A stretch of 64,000 bases of DNA from an uncultured Bacteroidales bacterium (lineage in GTDB: Bacteria > Bacteroidota > Bacteroidia > Bacteroidales > Paludibacteraceae): the NCBI GenBank assembly GCA_902780495.1, contig CACZFM010000009.1, positions 47,477 through 111,476 of the forward strand, read 5' to 3'. The notes beneath the pieces are model-generated. The model was given only the letters and a program-made list of their open reading frames with translations. It ran no database searches and was not told the origin of the DNA. Positions 45,038 through 53,117 of the stretch are shown here, piece by piece. Position 1 is the first letter of the stretch; each line of letters begins with the position of its first letter. Both the position numbers and the translations under genes were made by a program.

Positions 45038-46167
45038 AGATTCATATTCTGACATCTTGCTTTTATCCAGAGTTGCACCCAAGGGCCTTCAGGGCTTTTG
45101 AATTAGCTCGTGAACTGGCACGACAAGGAGATGCAGTGCAAGTGAGCGTTCTCACTCGCGTGCAAGACTTTGATTATAAGGCGAAGGAAGAAAAGTATGG
45201 TTTCCAAATTCAGATTCTTGACTTATATCAGCGGCAACCAGGCCAAACCGAACAAACAGGTCTGTCCCTGACATCCACAAAGAAGTGGAAGCAGAAGTTA
45301 TTCAGCGCTCATCGTTTCTTAGTGGAATATCTGCTGGCAGGAAACCTATTGCGCTACGCGCCAAGAATAGCACAACAACTTATCATTGAGCCGGATACAG
45401 ACTTGTTCATAGCACTCTCCACCCCATTTATGGATATCTTGGCCGGAGCTTTGTACCGCAGGAAGCACATACTGCCAAATACTCGTTTTATTGCAGATAG
45501 TGGCGATCCATTCTCTGGAAGTCAGCAAACCCCAAGGGCTGTCTATTTGCATTGGTTGGAGAAATGGGTGTATAAATATTATGACTATCTGACATTACCT
45601 ATGGAAGCGGCTATTCCGGCATACATGAAGGTGATTGAAACCGATAAAATACACATTATTCCGCAAGGTTTCAATTTCGCTGCCACACCAATCGCCACCT
45701 ATAAGAAGAATGCGATTCCCACATTTGCGTATGCTGGCGTTTTCTATCAAGACATCCGCAATCCGGAGTTCTTATTGGAATATCTAGCGAAAGAAAGCAA
45801 ACCATTCCTATTCCGTATCTATCTGCGGCACAAGGATCCATATACAGATGCTATACTCAACACATATCACGACGTATTAGGGAATCGTTTGGAGATTCAG
45901 TATGGCGTAGAACGCAAACAACTTATTTATGAATTAAGCCAATGCGATTTTCTGGTAAATATAGGAAACAACAACAACACGCAACTGCCGTCCAAATTGA
46001 TTGATTATGGCATTACCAAGCGTCCTATATTCCACTGCGACAAAGCACACTTTAACCAACCAGTCTTCGAGCAATACCTGACAGGCAATTACACAGCCAA
46101 CACACCAATAGATGTTACACCCTATGCCATTGAAACAATTGCCAACTCCTTTAAGACATTAAAATAG
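45034..46167 (+). CDS. GT-B fold glycosyltransferase (family 4-like)
   Basis: 377 residues. MKIHILTSCFYPELHPRAFRAFELARELARQG is the Rossmann N-terminus of GT4-type enzymes that act on a membrane-linked acceptor. The C-terminal half has FAYAGVFYQDIRNPEFLLEYL and LPSKLIDYGITKRPI, where GT4 enzymes usually show EX7E; that motif is not evident here, so the family label is tentative. It overlaps the wzy stop by 4 bp. Confidence 0.75.
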   Translation: MKIHILTSCFYPELHPRAFRAFELARELARQGDAVQVSVLTRVQDFDYKAKEEKYGFQIQILDLYQRQPGQTEQTGLSLTSTKKWKQKLFSAHRFLVEYLLAGNLLRYAPRIAQQLIIEPDTDLFIALSTPFMDILAGALYRRKHILPNTRFIADSGDPFSGSQQTPRAVYLHWLEKWVYKYYDYLTLPMEAAIPAYMKVIETDKIHIIPQGFNFAATPIATYKKNAIPTFAYAGVFYQDIRNPEFLLEYLAKESKPFLFRIYLRHKDPYTDAILNTYHDVLGNRLEIQYGVERKQLIYELSQCDFLVNIGNNNNTQLPSKLIDYGITKRPIFHCDKAHFNQPVFEQYLTGNYTANTPIDVTPYAIETIANSFKTLK

Positions 46168-46173
46168 TACAAT

Positions 46174-47259
46174 ATGCATATCACACTGATTGCCGGCGCA
46201 CGGCCGAACTTTATTAAAATTGCACCCCTGATACACGCTCTCCAAAAGGCGCAAGCCGAAAGAAAAAATATCCGGTATCGTCTGGTTCATACCGGACAAC
46301 ACTATGACAAGAACATGTCGGACATGTTCTTCGATGAGTTGAACATTCCGATGCCGGATGCTAACCTTGGATGCGGAGGAGGCACACAAGCCGAACAAAC
46401 AGCTGCCATCATGATTGCTTTTGAGAAAGAATTAATGGCACATCCAACAGATTTGGTATTGGTGGTAGGTGATGTCACTTCTACCATGGCTTGCTCCATT
46501 GTTGCCAAAAAACTGAATACCCGCTTGACACATATCGAGGCTGGTATCCGTTCTTGGGATCTGACAATGCCTGAGGAGATTAATCGTATGGTGACAGACT
46601 GTTTGGCTGATTTCTATTTCACAACATCTGAAGTAGCCAATGAGAACTTGCGTAACGCCGGTGTCAGCGAAGACCGTATTCATTTCGTAGGTAATGTAAT
46701 GATTGATACGCTCTATGCGAACAAACATCGATTTATCAAACCAGAGGCCTTTGATGAGTTAAAATTACAAGAGAAGCGATATATCGTAATGACGTTACAT
46801 CGTCCGGCTAACGTAGATGAAGCAGACAAACTGCGTAACCTCGTTAATCAAATAACAAGTAATGTGGAAAATGAGCCTATTGTGTTCCCCATTCACCCAC
46901 GTACAGCACGCATATTCCATGATTTAGGCATTCATGCTGATAATTTGCATATTGTCGATCCGCTCGGATATCTGGAATTCAATTATCTGGTCAAACATGC
47001 TCGCGCGGTTGTTACCGATTCGGGGGGCATCACGGAAGAAACCACCGTGATGGGTGTGCCTTGCATCACGCTGCGTGACAATACTGAACGCCCGGAGACG
47101 TGCACAATAGGCACCAATGAACTCATCGGCACTAACCCTGATAATATTGCTCCGGCACTCAAGACCTTATACGCCGGAAAATGGAAGGAAGGCGCTATCC
47201 CACCTCTTTGGGATGGACATACAGCTGAACGCATTGTAGAAATACTGCTACAGAAATAA
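46174..47259 (+). CDS. wecB: UDP-N-acetylglucosamine 2-epimerase (non-hydrolysing)
   Basis: 361 residues. Interconverts UDP-GlcNAc and UDP-ManNAc. AGARPNFIKIAPLIHAL at the N-terminus, HTGQHYDKNMSDMFF (about 44-58), THIEAGIRSWDLTMPEEINR (about 123-142) and TDSGGITEET (about 283-292) are the conserved WecB/MnaA elements. Together with the TviB-like dehydrogenase at the start of the locus it may supply UDP-ManNAcA, as WecB-WecC do elsewhere. That pairing is inferred. Confidence 0.94.
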   Translation: MHITLIAGARPNFIKIAPLIHALQKAQAERKNIRYRLVHTGQHYDKNMSDMFFDELNIPMPDANLGCGGGTQAEQTAAIMIAFEKELMAHPTDLVLVVGDVTSTMACSIVAKKLNTRLTHIEAGIRSWDLTMPEEINRMVTDCLADFYFTTSEVANENLRNAGVSEDRIHFVGNVMIDTLYANKHRFIKPEAFDELKLQEKRYIVMTLHRPANVDEADKLRNLVNQITSNVENEPIVFPIHPRTARIFHDLGIHADNLHIVDPLGYLEFNYLVKHARAVVTDSGGITEETTVMGVPCITLRDNTERPETCTIGTNELIGTNPDNIAPALKTLYAGKWKEGAIPPLWDGHTAERIVEILLQK

Positions 47260-47260
47260 G

Positions 47261-48010
47261 ATGAAGAAAATACTGGTCATAGCCGTTACATATCATTCCA
47301 ATAAAGAACTCCAAGCCTTTTTGGAGTCCGTGCGTCGTGCAGCAGAAAAAGTAAAAAACTTGATACAAGTGGATGTAGAAGTAGTGGACAATGGGCAAGA
47401 TAACAAAGGCTATTTAGGCGGAGCATTACCAATATACAACGAGAAGGCGAAAGCCTACGACTATACTATTATCAGTAATGTAGATATTATTTTAGCGGAA
47501 GATTTCTTTGGAGAATTAAACGCTCTACCAACAACCGGCATCGGCTGGATCGTTCCACGTATCTATTCTGCTTGCCGAAACACAGAGGAAAACCCACAGG
47601 CGATCTATCGGTATAGTAAAGCGAAAATACAATTATTGCACTTCCTTTACGCACATCCTAATTTGTATCGTTTATACAGACATTCAGCACATAAACTCAC
47701 ACAACTGCAACGCAACAAAAAGAACCACATCACACAGAATATGGACATCTATGCGGGAAATGGTTCGTTCTTCCTTTTCACACAAGCGTTTGTGCAACAG
47801 AACATACCGCTCCAATATCCGTGTTTCTTGTACGGAGAAGAAATATACTTTGCCGAGTTGGTACAAAAGTGCGGTTTGCGAACAGTATTCGTTCCCAACC
47901 TGTACATCGAAAATAAAACGCCAAATGTATCCACCAGCCGTTTGGGCATCGAAGGACGATGTGCTTATAGTAAACAAGCTATGGATTATTTATTAAAAAC
48001 ATTCTATTAA
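47261..48010 (+). CDS. Glycosyltransferase family 2-like protein
   Basis: 249 residues. MKKILVIAVTYHSNKELQAFLESV and VDVEVVDNGQDNKGYLGG are a GT2 nucleotide-binding start; IISNVDIILAEDFF supplies the DxD-like NVD, and FLYGEEIYFAELVQKCG matches the GEE catalytic segment of rhamnosyltransferase-like GT2 proteins. It lies 1 bp after wecB. Acceptor and donor are unknown. Confidence 0.82.
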   Translation: MKKILVIAVTYHSNKELQAFLESVRRAAEKVKNLIQVDVEVVDNGQDNKGYLGGALPIYNEKAKAYDYTIISNVDIILAEDFFGELNALPTTGIGWIVPRIYSACRNTEENPQAIYRYSKAKIQLLHFLYAHPNLYRLYRHSAHKLTQLQRNKKNHITQNMDIYAGNGSFFLFTQAFVQQNIPLQYPCFLYGEEIYFAELVQKCGLRTVFVPNLYIENKTPNVSTSRLGIEGRCAYSKQAMDYLLKTFY

Positions 48011-48011
48011 C

Positions 48012-48956
48012 ATGTTCCATCCTACACTACATAAGTCCACACGCCTTCTCTTCGCCCCCATCATAATGCTATGTGAGTGGCTTGGAAATCATTATCCGAA
48101 GGCTCTAATTATGATGCGTTACTATTATGTCTTTCATCGAAAATGTAACTTAATAGAGCCCCGTGATTTGAATGAAAAGATTCTTTGGGCAAAACTATAC
48201 GCGGACACGTCTTGCTGGACGGAATTAGCAGACAAATACAAAGTACGTGAATATATCAAGCAGAAAGGATTAGGTAACACATTAGTCCAATTGTATGCTG
48301 TCTGGTATGATGTAAAAGAGGTGGATTGGAATGCAATTCCTGAACATTGCATCATCAAAGCGAATAACGGCGATGGAAAAGGTACAAACCGAATCATTCA
48401 CAAGTCAGAATTGGATAAAAAACAAAAACAGGAACTGCTTCAACTGATGGACAACTGGTTACATCGCAAAAACATAGGGGCGCTGCACGCAGAACCTCAT
48501 TACAAACACATGACTCCTTGCATTATAGCAGAAGAATTGTTACCTATACCGAAAGGGCAAAACAGCCTTACTGACTATAAAATATGGTGTTTCAATGGCA
48601 AAGCTTACTATATATGGGTATGTAACAACAGAAGTCTGAACGGTAATAGTGCCCATGTAATGACTTACGATAGAGATTGGAATGCACACCCGGAATACTC
48701 TGTATTCAATAGTGATTATTTGCAAGGAGACATCATGCCAAGGCCTGACAATCTGGAGCAGATGCTCCAAGTAGCAGAAACCTTATCCGATGGATTTCCA
48801 CAAGTTCGAGTGGATCTATATAATGTAAATGGAAATATTTACTTTGGCGAGTTGACATTTACCTCACAAGGCGGACTGATGGACTTTTACACACCTGAAT
48901 TTTTACAGATTATGGGAGATCAAGTAGATATGGATCTATTCCAACGCAAACAATAA
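48012..48956 (+). CDS. TupA-like ATP-grasp protein
   Basis: 314 residues. CNLIEPRDLNEKILWAKLY, then KYKVREYIKQKGLGNTLVQLY, CIIKANNGDGKGTNRIIH (ATP-binding lysine region) and VRVDLYNVNGNIYFGELTFTSQGG follow the ATPgrasp_TupA family in order. TupA of the teichuronopeptide system joins amino acids to a polysaccharide; homologues are common in EPS loci and are thought to amidate uronic acids. Since this locus encodes two sugar dehydrogenases that make uronic acids, addition of an amine or amino acid to them is a plausible role. Confidence 0.78.
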   Translation: MFHPTLHKSTRLLFAPIIMLCEWLGNHYPKALIMMRYYYVFHRKCNLIEPRDLNEKILWAKLYADTSCWTELADKYKVREYIKQKGLGNTLVQLYAVWYDVKEVDWNAIPEHCIIKANNGDGKGTNRIIHKSELDKKQKQELLQLMDNWLHRKNIGALHAEPHYKHMTPCIIAEELLPIPKGQNSLTDYKIWCFNGKAYYIWVCNNRSLNGNSAHVMTYDRDWNAHPEYSVFNSDYLQGDIMPRPDNLEQMLQVAETLSDGFPQVRVDLYNVNGNIYFGELTFTSQGGLMDFYTPEFLQIMGDQVDMDLFQRKQ

Positions 48957-49723
48957 TGGAACTCGTCAGCATCATAATGCCTACATACAACTGCGGAAGA
49001 TTCATCAAAGAATCCATCGACAGTGTGCTTTCCCAGACGTTCACGAACTGGGAACTCATCATCGTGGATGATTGTTCAAATGATGATACACAGGACATCG
49101 TGCATTCATATATCGATCCACGAATCCATTATTGGCAAAATGAGCAGAATATGGGTGCAGCTTTGACACGCAATAAAGCTTTACGCAAAGCCAAAGGAAG
49201 ATACATTGCTTTTTTGGATAGTGATGACATATGGACTCCAACAAAATTGGAACACCAACTGGCATTCATGCAGAATCATAATTATGCATTTACATACCAT
49301 GATTATATCGAAATAGATGAAGCGTCACAGCCCATAGGCAGACATGTGAGCGGAAAAAAACACCTCCGTCCTTTCGACATGAAATGTTGCTGCTGGCCGG
49401 GCTGTCTAAGTGTAATGTATGATGCACAACAAATAGGATTAATCCAAATACCCGATATAAAAAAGAATAACGATTCTGCTCTGTGGCTTCAAGTCATTCA
49501 AAAAGCCGATTGTTATTTATTACCCGAAAAACTGGCCAAGTATAGACGACGCACAGGCTCTATCACTCCCACATCGGTTTGGGAAAAAATAGGATGGCAC
49601 TATATTTTATTTCACGAAGGAGCGAAAATGAATTCCCTGTTATCGGTCTTTTGGATGTGTATGAATATTATCGGAAACAGTTATAAGAAACTTTTTTACG
49701 TCAAACGATATGAAACGCTATAA
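48956..49723 (+). CDS. Glycosyltransferase family 2
   Basis: 255 residues. VSIIMPTYNCGRFIKESIDS, WELIIVDDCSNDDTQDIV and the metal-binding DSDD in YIAFLDSDDIWTP (about 80-92) are textbook GT2; LAFMQNHNYAFTYHDY and KYRRRTGSIT are typical of the EPS branch. The start overlaps the previous stop by one base (TAATG), and the end overlaps the aminotransferase start by 14 bp. Confidence 0.88.
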   Translation: MELVSIIMPTYNCGRFIKESIDSVLSQTFTNWELIIVDDCSNDDTQDIVHSYIDPRIHYWQNEQNMGAALTRNKALRKAKGRYIAFLDSDDIWTPTKLEHQLAFMQNHNYAFTYHDYIEIDEASQPIGRHVSGKKHLRPFDMKCCCWPGCLSVMYDAQQIGLIQIPDIKKNNDSALWLQVIQKADCYLLPEKLAKYRRRTGSITPTSVWEKIGWHYILFHEGAKMNSLLSVFWMCMNIIGNSYKKLFYVKRYETL

Positions 49724-50918
49724 TATACCTTTCTCACCGCCTGACATGACAGAGGCGGAAGTAAGCGAAGTGAAAGATGCCATTCTTTCCGGTTGGATTA
49801 CTACAGGTCCCCGAACCAAGGAACTTGAACAACAAATAGCCGCTTTTTTAGGCACAGAACGCGCAGTCTGTCTCAATTCTGCAACAGCCTGTTTGGAGAT
49901 GGCGTTGCGTATGTTGGGTATCGGTGAAGGTGACGAAGTGATTGTGCCGGCATACACCTATACAGCATCGGCTTCAGTTGTTTGCCACGTAGGTGCAAAA
50001 CTTGTGATGATTGATTGTCAGAAAGATAGTCTGGAGATGAATTATGAGGCAGTGGAAGCGGCTATCAACAAAAACACAAAAGCTATCATTCCTGTTGATT
50101 TGGCTGGTATTCCTTGTAACTATGAACAATTGTTTGACATTGTTGAACGGAAGAAGGCTATCTTTTGCCCCAAAACAGAGTTACAACATGCCATCGGCCG
50201 CATAGCCATATGTGCAGATGCTGCACACGCATTTGGTGCAAAACGCATGAATCAAATGGTCGGAGCAATTGCCGACTTTACATCTTTCAGTTTCCATGCC
50301 GTAAAGAACTTTACAACAGCAGAAGGAGGAGCATTAACATGGCGAACCATTCCCAATGTGGACAACGAACAGATTTACCATCAATTGCAACTCTTTTCTT
50401 TGCACGGTCAATCGAAAGATGCACTTGCCAAGACTCAACTCGGTTCTTGGGAGTATGATATCGTTGGGCCATGGTACAAATGCAATATGACGGACATCAT
50501 GGCAGCTATCGGACTTGTACAGATGAAGCGTTATCCCACTCTGTTGGCACGCCGGAGGAATATTATCGAACAATACAATGCCGCCTTCAAACCATTAGGA
50601 ATAGAGGTACTAAACCATTATACCGACGAATATAGTTCATCCGGACACCTCTATCTGACACGCATACCCGGAATCACGACCACCCAACGCCAAGATATTA
50701 TTGTAAAAATGGCGGAACGCGGAATAGCAACGAATGTACATTACAAACCCCTACCGATGATGACGGCCTACAAAGCATTGGGCTTTGATATCAACGATTT
50801 CCCCAATGCCTATGCACATTTTTCCAATGAGATTACTTTACCATTACACACGCGTTTAACAGACGAGGAAATAGACTATATCATTGCGCAATACACGGAT
50901 ATAATACATAACATATGA
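49710..50918 (+). CDS. DegT/DnrJ/EryC1/StrS-family sugar aminotransferase
   Basis: 402 residues, PLP-dependent transamination of a keto-sugar nucleotide. The N-terminal FSPPDMTEAEVSEVKDAIL and GWITTGPRTKELEQ, ADAAHAFGAKR, and SFHAVKNFTTAEGGAL with the Schiff-base lysine Lys199 are diagnostic. It lies just before the initiating transferase, so it probably makes the amino sugar that starts the repeat unit, for example a 4-amino-4,6-dideoxy sugar; the required 4,6-dehydratase is not in the window. Confidence 0.9.
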   Translation: MKRYNIPFSPPDMTEAEVSEVKDAILSGWITTGPRTKELEQQIAAFLGTERAVCLNSATACLEMALRMLGIGEGDEVIVPAYTYTASASVVCHVGAKLVMIDCQKDSLEMNYEAVEAAINKNTKAIIPVDLAGIPCNYEQLFDIVERKKAIFCPKTELQHAIGRIAICADAAHAFGAKRMNQMVGAIADFTSFSFHAVKNFTTAEGGALTWRTIPNVDNEQIYHQLQLFSLHGQSKDALAKTQLGSWEYDIVGPWYKCNMTDIMAAIGLVQMKRYPTLLARRRNIIEQYNAAFKPLGIEVLNHYTDEYSSSGHLYLTRIPGITTTQRQDIIVKMAERGIATNVHYKPLPMMTAYKALGFDINDFPNAYAHFSNEITLPLHTRLTDEEIDYIIAQYTDIIHNI

Positions 50919-51505
50919 TACGCTTATTTGACATACTGTTCAGTCTATTCGGATTAATTGTATTGAGTCCGTTGTTTCTGATTGTTGCAGTGTGGATTGT
51001 GCTTGACAATTATGGCCCTGTTTTTTACCGCCAACAACGTGTCGGAAAGAATGGGAACGACTTCCTGTTGCTCAAATTCCGCTCCATGCGAATAGGGGCA
51101 GACAAGATGAGTTTAATTACGGTGGGAGAAAGGGACCCCCGTGTTACAAAAGCAGGATATTATCTACGGAAATACAAAATAGATGAACTGCCACAACTAT
51201 GGAACGTTTTCATTGGAGATATGTCATTGGTTGGTCCGAGACCTGAAGTAAGAAAGTATGTGAATTTATATACAGACGAACAACGCAAAGTATTATCCAT
51301 CCGGCCGGGGATAACGGACTATGCTTCTATTAAATATATCGATGAAAACCGATTGCTTGAGCAGTCATCCAATCCCGACAAAACATATGTGGAAGAAATA
51401 ATGCCTGCCAAGATTGCACTCAACATGCGTTATATAGAGCATCAGACCTTACGAGAATACTTCACGATTCTTCTGCTTACTTTCAGCAAACTATTCCGGC
51501 ACTGA
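50915..51505 (+). CDS. Initiating phosphoglycosyl transferase (bacterial sugar transferase)
   Basis: 196 residues, the small monotopic form (PglC/WecP size). One re-entrant N-terminal helix (LFDILFSLFGLIVLSPLFLI), then GPVFYRQQRVGKNGNDFLLLKFRSM, the catalytic Asp90-Glu91 in KYKIDELPQLWNV, and GDMSLVGPRPEVRKYV. It moves a phosphosugar from UDP to undecaprenyl phosphate, the first step of repeat-unit synthesis. Last gene of the locus, overlapping the aminotransferase by 4 bp (ATGA), which suggests that it uses the amino sugar made by it. Its stop lies 5 bp from the convergent dsbD stop. Confidence 0.92.
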   Translation: MIRLFDILFSLFGLIVLSPLFLIVAVWIVLDNYGPVFYRQQRVGKNGNDFLLLKFRSMRIGADKMSLITVGERDPRVTKAGYYLRKYKIDELPQLWNVFIGDMSLVGPRPEVRKYVNLYTDEQRKVLSIRPGITDYASIKYIDENRLLEQSSNPDKTYVEEIMPAKIALNMRYIEHQTLREYFTILLLTFSKLFRH

Positions 51506-51510
51506 AAACG

Positions 51511-53115
51511 CTATTTCCTAATCTCATCCAACCAACGGAGAAACAGGGAAGTATCGGTGGTGAAAGCCAAAGGACTGCCCATCTGATTGCCATTGGACGA
51601 AAGAGCCACCCAATAAGGTTGGGCATTTGACTGAAAGCGCTCTTGCTGCAATCGGGAATATTCATCCCCGTCTGGAATGCCGTTTCCGTTCAAATCCTGC
51701 CGCGAATCTACATACAGAACAATTTGAACAAAACGCTTCATTTCTTCTTTCACCCTTTCGTCATGCAGAATATATTGCTCCATCTTCCGGCAATTGACAC
51801 AGCCATAGCCGGAAAACTGAAGTAATACAGGTCTATTTTCCTGACGCGCATATTGCATACCCGTTTCATAATCAAAGAACACATCTTGCGCTTCAATGGG
51901 CATAGGTGGAGCAAAAGCAGCGATCGCTTTCACTGGTGCGCCCCACAAACCGGGTACCAGATATGCGGCAAAAGCAAACGCAGCCAACGCCAACACTTTT
52001 CCCACCCAACTCTTGTGCAAAAGATAAATGCCCAAGGCAGCAAAATCCATCACCCACAAGGCGACGAAAAGCCAACGCGGAAGAATACCCCATCCGTATG
52101 CCATATCCGCAACACTCAAGAACTTCAGCGACAATGCGAGTTCAAGGAAAGCCAGGGTTACTTTGAAAGACTGCATCCATGCACCGGAACGCGGAAGGCG
52201 TTGCATCATCCGGGGCGACAGGGCAAACAGCGAAAACGGTAAAGCCAGTGCCGCAGCAAAGCCCAACATTCCAACAGCAGGTGCCAACAACGAACGACCT
52301 GCGGCCTCCACAAGTAACGTGCCGATAATCGGTCCGGTGCAAGAAAAACTGACAATCACCAAGGTAAATGCCATGAGCAGAATGCCCAGAAAACCACCTG
52401 TATTACGGGCTTTCCCGTCCAACGCTGTGGACCAGGATGATGGCAACGTAATCTCAAACAGGCCAAAGAATGACAGGGCAAAAACGATGAGCAAAGCAAA
52501 GAAAAACAGGTTGACCGGTGCCGAAGTGGACAACGCATTCAGCGTGGAAGCACCAAAAAAAACAGTCAACAACAGTCCTAATCCGACATAAATCAGAATA
52601 ATACTCAATCCGTATAGCACGGCCTCGCTCCAAGAGCGTTTGCCTGTGGCATCCGCACGCTTGAGGAAAAAAGAAACCGTCATGGGGATAATCGGCCAAA
52701 TACACGGTGTAAAAATAGCCAACAATCCCCCCAGAAAACCCATCAAAAAGAGATACCAAAGTTCTACACCGCTTGAGAACCGCTTGAGAACCGCTACATT
52801 GTTCGATTTTTCTCCGACATAGTAATAGACCTCCGGCGAAGTACACTGCGAATCGTCACAAGCATTATACCGAACGGCTATTTCTTTCCCATCCTCTATC
52901 GGAAAGACCAACGTGCATCCGTCCGCATATTCTTCGCCCACCATGCTATCGCCAATCTGAATGACTGTAAGATGCCACCCCTCATCCACTGTAGCGGAAA
53001 GACGGACACTATCCCCTTCTTCCCTACTCGTCCAATGAACAGGCTGCAACACCTCGGCCGACAAGCCTGCCCAAGTGCAGAGCAAAACAAGTATCAGATT
53101 CAGCCGGCAAAGCAT
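51511..53115 (-). CDS. dsbD: Thiol:disulfide interchange protein DsbD
   Basis: 534 residues. Signal peptide (about 1-20), N-terminal DsbD alpha-like domain with the cysteine pair in YNACDDSQC, then eight membrane helices with the redox cysteines in FTPCIWPIIPM and FSCTGPIIG, and a C-terminal thioredoxin domain with GYGCVNCRKME. It carries reducing equivalents from cytoplasmic thioredoxin to the periplasm. Unusually, the thioredoxin domain has DLNGNGIPDGDE after strand VLYVDSRQ, a close match to a calcium-binding EF-hand loop. It starts 2 bp after the nadE stop. Confidence 0.9.
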   Translation of the reverse strand: MLCRLNLILVLLCTWAGLSAEVLQPVHWTSREEGDSVRLSATVDEGWHLTVIQIGDSMVGEEYADGCTLVFPIEDGKEIAVRYNACDDSQCTSPEVYYYVGEKSNNVAVLKRFSSGVELWYLFLMGFLGGLLAIFTPCIWPIIPMTVSFFLKRADATGKRSWSEAVLYGLSIILIYVGLGLLLTVFFGASTLNALSTSAPVNLFFFALLIVFALSFFGLFEITLPSSWSTALDGKARNTGGFLGILLMAFTLVIVSFSCTGPIIGTLLVEAAGRSLLAPAVGMLGFAAALALPFSLFALSPRMMQRLPRSGAWMQSFKVTLAFLELALSLKFLSVADMAYGWGILPRWLFVALWVMDFAALGIYLLHKSWVGKVLALAAFAFAAYLVPGLWGAPVKAIAAFAPPMPIEAQDVFFDYETGMQYARQENRPVLLQFSGYGCVNCRKMEQYILHDERVKEEMKRFVQIVLYVDSRQDLNGNGIPDGDEYSRLQQERFQSNAQPYWVALSSNGNQMGSPLAFTTDTSLFLRWLDEIRK

Positions 53116-53117
53116 GC

